Positions 25,135 through 33,403 of a stretch of 64,000 nt of DNA are shown here, in pieces; position 1 is the stretch's first letter; every line of letters begins with the position of its first letter. Origin of the DNA: Stenotrophomonas sp. UBA2124 (GTDB taxonomy: Bacteria; Pseudomonadota; Gammaproteobacteria; Xanthomonadales; Xanthomonadaceae). Both the position numbers and the translations under genes were made by a program. The notes beneath the pieces were generated by a model that saw nothing but the letters and a program-made list of their open reading frames with translations, had not been told where the DNA came from and made no database searches. The stretch covers positions 109,444 to 173,443 of the forward strand of contig DCXY01000047.1 in the NCBI GenBank assembly GCA_002329155.1, in the 5' to 3' direction.

Positions 25135-26082
25135 ATGAGGACGTTGGAAGTTGCGGTGCTGATTCCTTGTTACAACGAGGAGACGGCCGTCGCCAAGGTG
25201 ATCGGGGATTTTCGCGCGAGCCTGCCGGATGCCCGGATCGTGGTGCTGGACAACAATTCCAGGGACCGTACCGCCGAAGTGGCCCGCTCGGCTGGGGCGC
25301 AGGTGATCGCCGTGCCATTGCAGGGCAAGGGCAATGCGGTGCGGCGTGGTTTCGCTGACATCCAGGCGGATGTTTATGTGCTTGTGGATGGCGATGACAC
25401 CTACGATGCCGCCGCAGCGCCTGGCTTGGTCCATAAGCTGCTGGAAGAGCGGCTGGACATGGTGGTGGGTGCGCGGCGGGACCAACAGGTAGCCGCCTAT
25501 CGGCCCGGGCACCGGTTCGGGAATGTATTGTTGACCCGCACCGCCGGCTTTCTGTTCGGCAATGCCTTTGATGACATGCTGTCCGGTTACAGGGTGTTCT
25601 CCCGGCGCTATGTGCGCTCGTTCGCCGCGCATGCACACGGATTCGAGATTGAAACGGAGCTGGCGGTGCATGCCCTGCAGCTGCGGATGCCGGTGGCTGA
25701 AGTGGATACGCTGTACGGCGTCAGGCCGGAGGGCTCGCATAGCAAGCTGAGTACCTGGCGGGACGGCTGGCGGATACTGCGTACCATCGGCAAGCTGTTC
25801 AAGTCGGAACGCCCGCTGCTGTTCTTCTCCGCCGGCTTCTTCATCGCCGAACTGCTGGCATTCGGGTTGGCCATTCCGCTGCTGACAACTTATGTGGAAA
25901 CAGGGCTGGTGCCGCGTTTCCCCACCGCCATTCTATGCGTGGCGCTGTCACTGTCCGGATTGTTGCTGCTGGCCTGCGGGCTGGTGCTGGACACCGTTAC
26001 ACGCGGACGTATCGAGGCCAAGCACCTGACCTATCTGTCAGTGGCTGGTTCGAACATTAATGAAAAACAGGGAAGGAGTTGA
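25135..26082 (+). CDS. GT2 glycosyltransferase, polyprenyl-phosphate sugar synthase type (GtrB/DPM1-like)
   Basis: The product is 315 residues from the ATG at 25135. The GT-A core shows VLIPCYNEETAVAKVI, the DxD-like VLVDGDDTYDAAAA and DDMLSGYRVFSRRYVRSF, with the HGFEIETELAVHA block. Two C-terminal membrane helices follow (FFSAGFFIAELLAFGLAIPL and LSLSGLLLLACGLVLDTV). This is the DPM1/GtrB layout, which makes a polyprenyl-phosphate-linked sugar at the inner membrane. It lies 54 bases after the GT39 gene and overlaps the upstream region of the next gene, so the three are probably one operon. Confidence 0.92.
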   Translation: MRTLEVAVLIPCYNEETAVAKVIGDFRASLPDARIVVLDNNSRDRTAEVARSAGAQVIAVPLQGKGNAVRRGFADIQADVYVLVDGDDTYDAAAAPGLVHKLLEERLDMVVGARRDQQVAAYRPGHRFGNVLLTRTAGFLFGNAFDDMLSGYRVFSRRYVRSFAAHAHGFEIETELAVHALQLRMPVAEVDTLYGVRPEGSHSKLSTWRDGWRILRTIGKLFKSERPLLFFSAGFFIAELLAFGLAIPLLTTYVETGLVPRFPTAILCVALSLSGLLLLACGLVLDTVTRGRIEAKHLTYLSVAGSNINEKQGRS

Positions 26083-26086
26083 GTGT

Positions 26087-27922
26087 ATGGAAGCTGATGC
26101 GCTGGTACCGGGCAAGCGCCAGTCGCTGAGGTGGCGTGCCGTGAGAATGCTGGATAGCCGGTTTTCGTTTACATCGCGTGCGAATGTTGCCGCATCCGTC
26201 ATCGCAGTCGCATTGCTCGGAGGGCTTTTTTCGCTGTTCCTTGGGCAGGATAGCAACTGGGATCTTCGTAATTACCACCTCTACAACGGCTATGCCGCGC
26301 TGACGGGGCGCCTGTCAATGGACCTTGCTCCTGCGCAGATGCAGAGCTATTTCAGCCCGGTGCTGGATATTGTCCATTACCTGGTCATGACGGGTCTGCC
26401 GGGGCCGCTGGCCGGTTTTTTGTTTGGTGTCGCGCACGGGTTGTTGTTCGTGCCCGTCGCCGGCATCGCCTGGCTTGTTCTTGATGGGCAGGCGCAGCGC
26501 CGCTGGCTGGCGCCGGTATTGGCGCTGGCGGGGCTCTTTACCGGGGCTGTGTTGTCTGAGTTCGGCAATACCATGGCCGACAACAGTACTGCTCTCTTCG
26601 TGCTGGGTAGCCTTTGGGTTGTGCTGCATGAGCTGTCGGTGGGCAGTAACCGGACATCGCGTTGGCTGCTGGCAGGTGCGCTGTTGGGTGTGGCCGTTGG
26701 GCTGAAGTTGACCAATGCAATCTATGCCATTGGCATCGTGGCCGCCCTGATGATGGCTCCCGTGTCCTGGGCGCATCGCCTGAGGGCTTTGTGTGTTGTG
26801 ACGATTGCAGCGTTGATTGCGGCTGGCACACTTGCTGGATGGTGGTACTGGCAGGTTTGGCAGCAGTTCGGCAATCCGCTGTTCCCCCAGATGAATTCGG
26901 TGTTTGGAGCGCCATTGGCCGCACCGGTGTCGGTGGGCGACACCCGCTGGTTGCCACGTAACATCGGGGAGCAGTTGATCTGGCCGCTGCTGTTTACCTT
27001 CAGCCCCAAGCGGGTGGGCGAAAACGCCTTGACGCAGATCTTCTGGGCTTTGCTGTTTTTGGCGGCAATTGCGCTGCTGGTCAGGCGGCTGATGGGGCGG
27101 AAAGGTCAGCAGGCATCGGCTTTCGGCAGTGTCCTACCCAGTCTTGCTGCGTTTTTCCTCGTCTCATATCTGCTATGGCAAGTGCTTTTCAGTATCCAGC
27201 GCTATCTGGTTGCGCTGGAGCTGTTGGCTCCGCTGTTGCTCTGGTGTGCGCTGATCACGCTGTTTCCGTCCGCCAAGGGGCGGCGGCGTGGCGGGTGGAT
27301 ATTGGTGCTTTGCGCGGCGGTCTCTTTCTTTGGGCGGGGGGATTGGGGGCACCAGGATTGGACGATGTCCGCGTTCCAGGTTCAGGCCCCATCGATTTCG
27401 GAGCCTGAGAACAGCGTTGTATTGGTGGTGGGCGGTGAGCCGGAGGCGTGGCGCATCCCATTCCTGCCCTCCGCTGCCCGCTATGTTGGTGTGGGTACCA
27501 ACTTCCCGGTTTCAGACCAGTATCACCAGCATGTAGGCCGGATACTGGAGGAAAGGACGCAGCACTTTGCGCTGTTCCCCGGGCACATGGTGGAAAAGAC
27601 CGCGCGCTTTGATCGCATGAACAATGTCGTGCGCATCCTCAGGCTGGACGGGGAGCCGGGGTGCGGAAAGCTGCATTGGCTTGCCCGCAAGGTGAAGGGC
27701 TTGCGCTCGGTAGTGGAAGAACAGGGCGGACGGTGTGTGTTGGTGCCACGTGCGCCACTGCAAAGTGTGGATGACTTGCAGGCGATGGAGCTGGAGAAGG
27801 CGCAGAAGATCCTGGATGGCTATGGGTTGACGGCTCCTGCAGAGGCCTGCGTAACCCTGCCATCTGCGATTGGCCAGCGGGAGTTTCCTTACCGGTGGTG
27901 CCGGCTGCAGCCGACACACTGA
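26087..27922 (+). CDS. Polytopic membrane protein, probable GT-C type glycosyltransferase
   Basis: The product is 611 residues from the ATG at 26087, which has AAGGAG eight bases upstream. An ATG at 26060 lies inside the previous gene and lacks such a site. The first loop reads FLGQDSNWDLRNYHLYNGYA, an acidic-aromatic loop like those in GT-C enzymes of the GT87/DUF2029 kind. About ten membrane helices follow up to residue 420, then a soluble C-terminal domain of about 190 residues. I recognise no exact family. With the two upstream genes it probably modifies an envelope glycan. It converges on yceF with a 9-base gap. Confidence 0.75.
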   Translation: MEADALVPGKRQSLRWRAVRMLDSRFSFTSRANVAASVIAVALLGGLFSLFLGQDSNWDLRNYHLYNGYAALTGRLSMDLAPAQMQSYFSPVLDIVHYLVMTGLPGPLAGFLFGVAHGLLFVPVAGIAWLVLDGQAQRRWLAPVLALAGLFTGAVLSEFGNTMADNSTALFVLGSLWVVLHELSVGSNRTSRWLLAGALLGVAVGLKLTNAIYAIGIVAALMMAPVSWAHRLRALCVVTIAALIAAGTLAGWWYWQVWQQFGNPLFPQMNSVFGAPLAAPVSVGDTRWLPRNIGEQLIWPLLFTFSPKRVGENALTQIFWALLFLAAIALLVRRLMGRKGQQASAFGSVLPSLAAFFLVSYLLWQVLFSIQRYLVALELLAPLLLWCALITLFPSAKGRRRGGWILVLCAAVSFFGRGDWGHQDWTMSAFQVQAPSISEPENSVVLVVGGEPEAWRIPFLPSAARYVGVGTNFPVSDQYHQHVGRILEERTQHFALFPGHMVEKTARFDRMNNVVRILRLDGEPGCGKLHWLARKVKGLRSVVEEQGGRCVLVPRAPLQSVDDLQAMELEKAQKILDGYGLTAPAEACVTLPSAIGQREFPYRWCRLQPTH

Positions 27923-27931
27923 GGGTTCAGG

Positions 27932-28504
27932 TCACGGCAGCCCATAACCCGCCTGGCGCAGCAGGCAGGACAGGGCGATCAGGGGCAGGCCGACCAGTGC
28001 CGTAGGGTCGTGGTTGTCGATGGCCTCGAACAGGCTGATGCCCAGGCCCTCGCATTTGAAGCTGCCGGCGCAGTCCAGTGGTTGTTCGGCAGCTATGTAG
28101 CGGCGGATTTCCTCGCCGCTCAAGCTGCGGAAGCGTACTGTCGTGAGATCGCTGGCCTGCAGTGCCTGCGCGCCATTGGCCAGGCACAGAGCAGTGTGGA
28201 AATGCACCTGTCTGCCGGACATGGCCGCCAGTTGCGCGCAGGCGGCCTCGACGGTGCCCGGCTTGCCCAGCGGGTTGCCGTCCAGTTCGGCTACCTGGTC
28301 CGAGCCGATCACCCAGCTGCCTGGGCGCCTGCCCGCCACGGCCCGGGCCTTGGCCAGCGCCAGCCGGGTGGCCAGCGCGACCGGCGCCTCGCCGGGCAGG
28401 GCGGTTTCGTCCACGTGCGGTGCCTCGGAGCTGAACGGAAGCCGCAGCCGGCCCAGCAGTTCGGCCCGGTAACGGGAGGTGGAGGCGAGAATCAGGTCGC
28501 TCAT
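27932..28504 (-). CDS. yceF: Maf-like nucleotide pyrophosphatase, YceF type
   Basis: The product is 190 residues from the ATG at 28504 (SDLILASTSRYRAELLGRL). Family blocks present are SEAPHVDETALPGE, VIGSDQVAELDGNPLGKPGT, QVHFHTALCLANG and CAGSFKCEGLGISLFEAIDN. The YceF branch cleaves m7GTP to its monophosphate, cleaning modified nucleotides. It is divergent from yceD with 115 bases between them, an arrangement common near rpmF. Confidence 0.93.
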   Translation of the reverse strand: MSDLILASTSRYRAELLGRLRLPFSSEAPHVDETALPGEAPVALATRLALAKARAVAGRRPGSWVIGSDQVAELDGNPLGKPGTVEAACAQLAAMSGRQVHFHTALCLANGAQALQASDLTTVRFRSLSGEEIRRYIAAEQPLDCAGSFKCEGLGISLFEAIDNHDPTALVGLPLIALSCLLRQAGYGLP

Positions 28505-28619
28505 GTGGGAAAATGCCGGCTTCGGGCACGGCAGTCTGCTGCCGCTGACTGAATGTGGCAATTGCCACCGCGATGCGGGTTTGACAGCGGCCCGGCTTCT
28601 CCTTAACATTCTGCAGCTT

Positions 28620-29129
28620 ATGTCCGCGAACGTGCCCGAAATGCTGGATGCTTGGCGGATGGTCGCAGCACGCAGGTGCTTCGACGGCCAGGTTCCATTG
28701 TCTGACTTGACCCGCCTGCAGGGTCTGCTCGCCGATGCCGAGGGCCAGTGCAACTACGCGCTGGAATTCGGCCGCGATGCGGTTTTGCAGGTACCCTATG
28801 TCGAACTGACCATTGATGCCGCGCTGCCGTTGATCTGCCAGCGCAGTATGCAGCGTTTCCTGCTGCCGGTGTCGGTGAAGCAGCGGCTGGTGCTGGTGCG
28901 TGACGAGGCCGAGGAGCTGGCGCTGCCGCCGGATTACGAAGCGTTGCTGGTGCCGGAAGACGGCAACCTGCGGCCGCTGGATCTGGTGGAGGATGAATTG
29001 GTGTTGGCGGTGCCCGTGGTGGCGCTGGCACCGGGAAGCGAGGCGGTCGAATCCGACTGGCCCGTGACCGAAGAGGAACAGAGCAAGGCCAACCCGTTCG
29101 CGGCATTGGCGGCGCTGAAGAAACAATAG
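28620..29129 (+). CDS. yceD: YceD/DUF177 protein (23S rRNA accumulation protein)
   Basis: The product is 169 residues from the ATG at 28620. The frame is open further upstream, but homologues begin near MSANVPEMLDAWRM. The conserved central part is AEGQCNYALEFGRDAVLQVP, then CQRSMQRFLLPV, and an acidic end EDELVLAVPVVAL. YceD affects 23S rRNA levels and sits almost always just before rpmF, as here (106-base gap). Confidence 0.92.
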   Translation: MSANVPEMLDAWRMVAARRCFDGQVPLSDLTRLQGLLADAEGQCNYALEFGRDAVLQVPYVELTIDAALPLICQRSMQRFLLPVSVKQRLVLVRDEAEELALPPDYEALLVPEDGNLRPLDLVEDELVLAVPVVALAPGSEAVESDWPVTEEEQSKANPFAALAALKKQ

Positions 29130-29235
29130 CGGCCGGTTATCGTCGGCGGCTGCGGCGAAAGCGAGAGTAGTGCTGGACGCTAACGTCCTGTGCAATTAAA
29201 CGACGAAGCAAACGAACCGAGTTTGGAGCAATCCC

Positions 29236-29430
29236 ATGGCTGTGCAGAAATCCCGTGTTACCCCGTCCCGCCGCGGCCAGCGTCGTGCCCACGACGCCCT
29301 GAGCGCCAAGCAGCTGTCCACCGATCCGACCACCGGTGAAGTGCACCTGCGCCACCACATCACCGCTGACGGTTTCTACCGCGGCAAGAAGGTGATCACG
29401 ACCAAGACCTCGGTCGTCGAAGAAGATTGA
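29236..29430 (+). CDS. rpmF: Ribosomal protein bL32
   Basis: The product is 64 residues beginning AVQKSRVTPSRRGQRRAHDA, the standard L32 start. It continues LSAKQLSTDPTTGEVHLRHH and ends YRGKKVITTK plus a short acidic tail. No four-Cys zinc motif is present, so it is the zinc-free form. yceD precedes it. fabH follows 88 bases later with no plsX between. Confidence 0.98.
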   Translation: MAVQKSRVTPSRRGQRRAHDALSAKQLSTDPTTGEVHLRHHITADGFYRGKKVITTKTSVVEED

Positions 29431-29518
29431 TTCACGACTGCCGTCACCTGCCGGTGGCGGCGGCCGTACCGATTCTTCCGTGGCCGCCTTCGGGCGGCTT
29501 CGCGTAACAGGAAACAGC

Positions 29519-30484
29519 ATGAGCAAGCGGATCTACTCGAGGATCGCGGGCACTGGTAGTTACTTGCCCGAGAAGTTGGTGACCAACGACGATCTTGCCA
29601 AGGTCGTGGAGACCAGTGACGAGTGGATCCAGACGCGCACGGGTATCCGTGAGCGGCATATTGCAGCTGAGGGCGAGACCACCAGCGACCTGGGCTACCA
29701 CGCCGCCGTGCGCGCGTTGGAAGCGGCAGGCATCGAGGCCTCGCAGCTGGACATGATCATCGTGGGTACCACCACGCCTGATCTGATCTTTCCGTCCACC
29801 GCCTGCCTTATCCAGGCGCGCCTCGGCGCGAGTGGCTCGGCGGCGTTCGACGTCAATGCGGCATGTTCGGGCTTCCTGTTCGCCCTGAGCGTGGCCGACA
29901 AATTCATCCGCAGCGGCGATGCCAGGCACATTCTGGTGATCGGTGCGGAAACCCTGAGCCGTATCGTCGATTGGACCGACCGCACCACCTGCGTGCTGTT
30001 CGGTGACGGCGCCGGCGCGGCGGTACTCAAGGCCGACGATGAGATCGGCATTCTCAGCACCCATCTGCATGCCGATGGCAGCAAGAAGGAGCTGCTGTGG
30101 AACCCGACCGGCGTGTCGGTGGGGCTGGACAAGCCCGGCAAGATCGAGATGAAGGGTAACGACGTGTTCAAACATGCCGTCAAGGCGCTGGACAGCGTGG
30201 TTGACGAAGCCCTGCAGGCCAATGGTCTGGACAAGAACGATCTGGACTGGCTGATTCCGCATCAGGCCAATCTGCGCATCATCGAGGCCACCGCCAAGCG
30301 GCTGGACATGTCGATGGACCAGGTGATCGTCACCGTGGACAAGCACGGCAACACCTCGGCCGGTTCGGTGCCGCTGGCGCTGGACGCCGCCGTGCGCTCG
30401 GGCCGTGTGCAGCGTGGCCAGTTGCTGCTGCTGGAGGCCTTTGGTGGCGGTTTCACCTGGGGCTCGGCGCTGCTGCGCTACTGA
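29519..30484 (+). CDS. fabH: Beta-ketoacyl-ACP synthase III
   Basis: The product is 321 residues from the ATG at 29519 (SKRIYSRIAGTGSYLPEK). The catalytic triad is visible: Cys116 in DVNAACSGFLFAL, His in DWLIPHQANLRI and Asn in HGNTSAGSVPLAL. FabH starts fatty-acid synthesis by condensing acetyl-CoA (or a branched acyl-CoA) with malonyl-ACP. GGGFTWGSALLRY is the usual C-terminus. A strong terminator follows, then 550 bases of repeats before fabD. Confidence 0.97.
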   Translation: MSKRIYSRIAGTGSYLPEKLVTNDDLAKVVETSDEWIQTRTGIRERHIAAEGETTSDLGYHAAVRALEAAGIEASQLDMIIVGTTTPDLIFPSTACLIQARLGASGSAAFDVNAACSGFLFALSVADKFIRSGDARHILVIGAETLSRIVDWTDRTTCVLFGDGAGAAVLKADDEIGILSTHLHADGSKKELLWNPTGVSVGLDKPGKIEMKGNDVFKHAVKALDSVVDEALQANGLDKNDLDWLIPHQANLRIIEATAKRLDMSMDQVIVTVDKHGNTSAGSVPLALDAAVRSGRVQRGQLLLLEAFGGGFTWGSALLRY

Positions 30485-30533
30485 TCCGGAGCAGCTGCGA
30501 CCTCGCGGTGCGGGGCTGGCAGAAGAAAGAATT

Positions 30534-30563
30534 ACGGGCAGCCAATGGCTGCCCGTTGTCGTT
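30534..30563 (+). terminator. Terminator after fabH
   Basis: ACGGGCAGCC, loop AAT and GGCTGCCCGT form a perfect 10-bp stem, followed by TGTCGTTT. Confidence 0.8.
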
Positions 30564-30638
30564 TGGGGGCAGTTGGTGGAAGGCGGCGGGGAGCGGGCGC
30601 GGGCCACGTTTCCGCACCTCGAACGCTTGGCGACTTCC

Positions 30639-30669
30639 GTAGCCCGGGTAAGCCGAAGGCGCACCCGGG
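30639..30669 (+). repeat. GTAG-headed REP palindrome, copy 1
   Basis: It starts GTAGCCCGGGTAAGC, then a short loop, and closes with GCGCACCCGGG. The head and stem are typical of Stenotrophomonas SMAG/REP elements. It opens a 627-base gap between fabH and fabD in which I see no gene. Confidence 0.8.
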
Positions 30670-30751
30670 GATTTCCCGGCTGCCCACGTACATTCCGACG
30701 TAATCCACCTCGCACAGCGCGCTATCGCCGCCTCCCGCTACGGTGAACTTC

Positions 30752-30782
30752 CCCGGGTGCGCCTTTGGCTTACCCGGGCTAC
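30752..30782 (-). repeat. GTAG-headed REP palindrome, copy 2 (inverted)
   Basis: Same element as copy 1 in opposite orientation (CCCGGGTGCGC, then GGCTTACCCGGGCTAC), so copies 1 and 2 form a head-out pair. Confidence 0.8.
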
Positions 30783-30908
30783 GGGGCTGGGGGATTGGCT
30801 GGGGCCGAATTCAGTCCATCGCTACAACGGCAGCGAATGCTGCGGGGGATCGCTGCGGCATGTTGTGTTGTGGCTTGTGCCCGGATCGCGTGGCTGGCTG
30901 GAATATCC

Positions 30909-30939
30909 CCCGGGTGCGCCTGCGGCTTACCCGGGCTAC
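30909..30939 (-). repeat. GTAG-headed REP palindrome, copy 3 (inverted)
   Basis: It has the same orientation and nearly the same sequence as copy 2, with the loop TGCGGC instead of TTTGGC. The fabD promoter should lie between here and 31111. TATGAT at 31074 is a possible -10. Confidence 0.8.
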
Positions 30940-31111
30940 GGGTTGGGAGGGCGGCTGAGCTGTATTCAGTGTGGCCCTGCGCCGGCCTCAACCCCACATT
31001 CCCGGTTCCCAAACCCCCGTTCCCAGCCCCACCTGCATACGCGCCAGTACAGACGGGCGGGCGCTTTCGCGCTTATGATGCCCCGCTTCGATCTAGGCAG
31101 CAGATGACCGC

Positions 31112-32056
31112 GTGACTGATTCCCGACTCGCTTTCGTGTTCCCCGGCCAGGGCTCCCAGTCCCTGGGCATGCTGGCCGAACTGGCCGAGCTGCATCCGCA
31201 GATCCGTGAAATCTTCACCGAGGCCTCCGATGGCGCCGGTGTGGATCTGTGGGCGCTGTCGCAGGGTGGCCCGGAAGAGCAGCTCAACCGCACCGAGTTC
31301 ACCCAGCCGGCCCTGCTGGCGGCGAGCATCGCGGTGTGGCGCCTGTGGAACGCGCAGGGCGGGGCCAAGCCGGCCATGCTCGCCGGCCACAGCCTGGGTG
31401 AGTACACGGCGCTGGTGGCCGCTGGTGCGCTGTCGCTGCACGACGGTGCGCACCTGGTGCGCCTGCGCGGGCAACTGATGCAGGATGCCGCACCGGCTGG
31501 CGTGGGCGCGATGGCGGCCGTGCTGGGTGCCGAGGATGCCGTGGTGCAGGAGGTCTGCGAGCAGGCTTCGGGCAGCCAGGTCGTGGTGCCGGCCAATTAC
31601 AACTCGCCGGGCCAGATCGTCATTGGCGGTGATGCCGATGCCGTGGACCGCGCGCTGGCGCTGCTGGCCGAGAAGGGCGTGCGCAAGGCGGTGAAGCTGG
31701 CTGTCAGCGTGCCCTCGCACACGCCGCTGATGCGCGAGGCCGCCAACCGCCTGGCCGAGACCATGGCCGGGCTGGACTGGAGAGCGCCGTCGCTGCCGGT
31801 GGTGCAGAACGTCGATGCCAAGGTGCATGACGGCGTGGATGCCATCCGCCAGGCGCTGGTGCAGCAGCTGTACCTGCCCGTGCAGTGGACCGGCTGCGTG
31901 CAGGCGCTGGCCGCGCAGGGTGTCAGCCGCATCGCTGAATGCGGCCCGGGCAAGGTGCTGACCGGTCTGGTCAAGCGCATCGACAAGAACATCGAGGGCC
32001 GTTCGCTGGCCACTCCGGCAGATTTCGCCGGGGCGCTGGAAGAGTGGGCCGGGTAA
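31112..32056 (+). CDS. fabD: Malonyl-CoA:ACP transacylase
   Basis: The product is 314 residues with a GTG start at 31112. The N-terminus is SRLAFVFPGQGSQSLGM. The nucleophile is Ser94 in AGHSLGEYTALVAAG, with the oxyanion GQGSQ loop, and SVPSHTPLM carries the catalytic His. FabD loads malonate onto ACP for FabH, FabB and FabF. fabG and acpP follow. Confidence 0.97.
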   Translation: MTDSRLAFVFPGQGSQSLGMLAELAELHPQIREIFTEASDGAGVDLWALSQGGPEEQLNRTEFTQPALLAASIAVWRLWNAQGGAKPAMLAGHSLGEYTALVAAGALSLHDGAHLVRLRGQLMQDAAPAGVGAMAAVLGAEDAVVQEVCEQASGSQVVVPANYNSPGQIVIGGDADAVDRALALLAEKGVRKAVKLAVSVPSHTPLMREAANRLAETMAGLDWRAPSLPVVQNVDAKVHDGVDAIRQALVQQLYLPVQWTGCVQALAAQGVSRIAECGPGKVLTGLVKRIDKNIEGRSLATPADFAGALEEWAG

Positions 32057-32145
32057 TCTGGTGATACAGGGGCAGCGGGCGCGTCCAGCGCCCGGCCTGG
32101 ACCGGTGACCGCCACGGCGGCGCCGCACGAAATGAAGGAAACCGC

Positions 32146-32889
32146 ATGAGCAAGCCATTGCAGGGTGAAATCGCGCTCGTTACCGGCGCCAGCCGCGGCA
32201 TCGGTGCCGCCATTGCCGACGAACTGGCCGCGCTGGGCGCGACCGTCATCGGCACCGCCACCACCGAGAACGGCGCTGCCGCCATCGGCCAGCGCCTTGC
32301 CGCGCAGGGCGGCCACGGCCGCGCGCTGAACGTGACCGAGCCGGGCGCGGTGGACGCGCTGATCGACGCGGTGGGCAAGGAATTCGGCGCCATCACCATC
32401 CTGGTCAACAACGCTGGCATCACGCGCGACAACCTGCTGATGCGGATGAAGGACGAGGACTGGCAGGCCATCCTGGACACCAACCTCACCAGCGTTTTCC
32501 GCACCTCCAAGGCGGTGATGCGCGGCATGATGAAGGCGCGCAAGGGCCGCATCATCAACATCGCCTCGGTGATCGGCGTGACCGGCAACGCAGGGCAGGC
32601 CAATTACGCCGCCGCCAAGGCCGGCATCATTGCCTTCTCCAAGTCGCTGGCCAAGGAAATCGGCAGCCGTGGCGTGACCGTCAACGTGGTCGCGCCGGGC
32701 TTCATCGATACCGACATGACCAAGGATCTGCCCGAGGACGCCAAGACGGCGATGCTCGGCCAGATCGCGCTGGGCCGCCTTGGCGACCCGGCAGATATCG
32801 CAAAGGCGGTGGCGTTTTTGGCTGGCCCATCAGCCAGTTACATCACCGGCGAAACCCTTCACGTCAATGGCGGCATGTACATGCCATAA
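32146..32889 (+). CDS. fabG: 3-oxoacyl-ACP reductase
   Basis: The product is 247 residues of the short-chain dehydrogenase family. The cofactor motif is VTGASRGIGAAI (12-23), NNAG is at 88-91, and the catalytic set is Ser141 with Tyr154 and Lys158 (NYAAAKAG). It reduces 3-oxoacyl-ACP with NADPH. The C-terminus GPSASYITGETLHVNGGMYM is characteristic. acpP starts 149 bases downstream. Confidence 0.97.
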   Translation: MSKPLQGEIALVTGASRGIGAAIADELAALGATVIGTATTENGAAAIGQRLAAQGGHGRALNVTEPGAVDALIDAVGKEFGAITILVNNAGITRDNLLMRMKDEDWQAILDTNLTSVFRTSKAVMRGMMKARKGRIINIASVIGVTGNAGQANYAAAKAGIIAFSKSLAKEIGSRGVTVNVVAPGFIDTDMTKDLPEDAKTAMLGQIALGRLGDPADIAKAVAFLAGPSASYITGETLHVNGGMYMP

Positions 32890-33038
32890 GCGTGTGGCGC
32901 AGGGAGTGCGCCCCAAGTGGTTGATCACCGTGGCTTTTTTGCAGAATGCAAGGGCATGGCGCTTTCCACTACACTATCCCACGGCCATCGCTTGTGATGG
33001 CGTCTTTTGAACCACTACTCCATCTGGAGCGATATCCA

Positions 33039-33278
33039 ATGAGCACCATCGAAGAACGCGTCAAGAAGATTGTTGTCGAGCAGCTTGGCGTCAAGGAAGA
33101 AGAAGTCACCAACAGCGCATCGTTCGTCGATGACCTGGGTGCCGACTCGCTGGACACCGTCGAGCTGGTGATGGCGCTTGAAGAAGAGTTCGAGTGCGAA
33201 ATCCCGGACGAGGAAGCCGAGAAGATCGGTACCGTCCAGGCTGCCATCGACTACGTCAAGGCACACGTCAAGGCGTAA
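33039..33278 (+). CDS. acpP: Acyl carrier protein
   Basis: The product is 79 residues, strongly acidic. It starts MSTIEERVKKIVVEQLGVKE, and the phosphopantetheine site is Ser37 in DDLGADSLDTVELVMALEEE. It carries growing acyl chains between the Fab enzymes. The 149 bases ahead of it contain an AT-richer stretch that may hold its own promoter, fitting its high demand. A terminator follows. Confidence 0.99.
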   Translation: MSTIEERVKKIVVEQLGVKEEEVTNSASFVDDLGADSLDTVELVMALEEEFECEIPDEEAEKIGTVQAAIDYVKAHVKA

Positions 33279-33334
33279 TGCGCGCCTGACAGAATGCGGT
33301 CGGCATCAACCCCGGCCGTATTTGCAAATCCATG

Positions 33335-33362
33335 GGGCCGCAGATTGCGGCCCTGTGCTTTT
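33335..33362 (+). terminator. Terminator after acpP
   Basis: GGGCCGCA, loop GAT and TGCGGCCC, followed by TGTGCTTTT. It lies 42 bases before fabF. Confidence 0.7.
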
Positions 33363-33403
33363 CACCGCTTCAACCCCCGTGAACGGGGCCAGGAGAATCC
33401 GCA

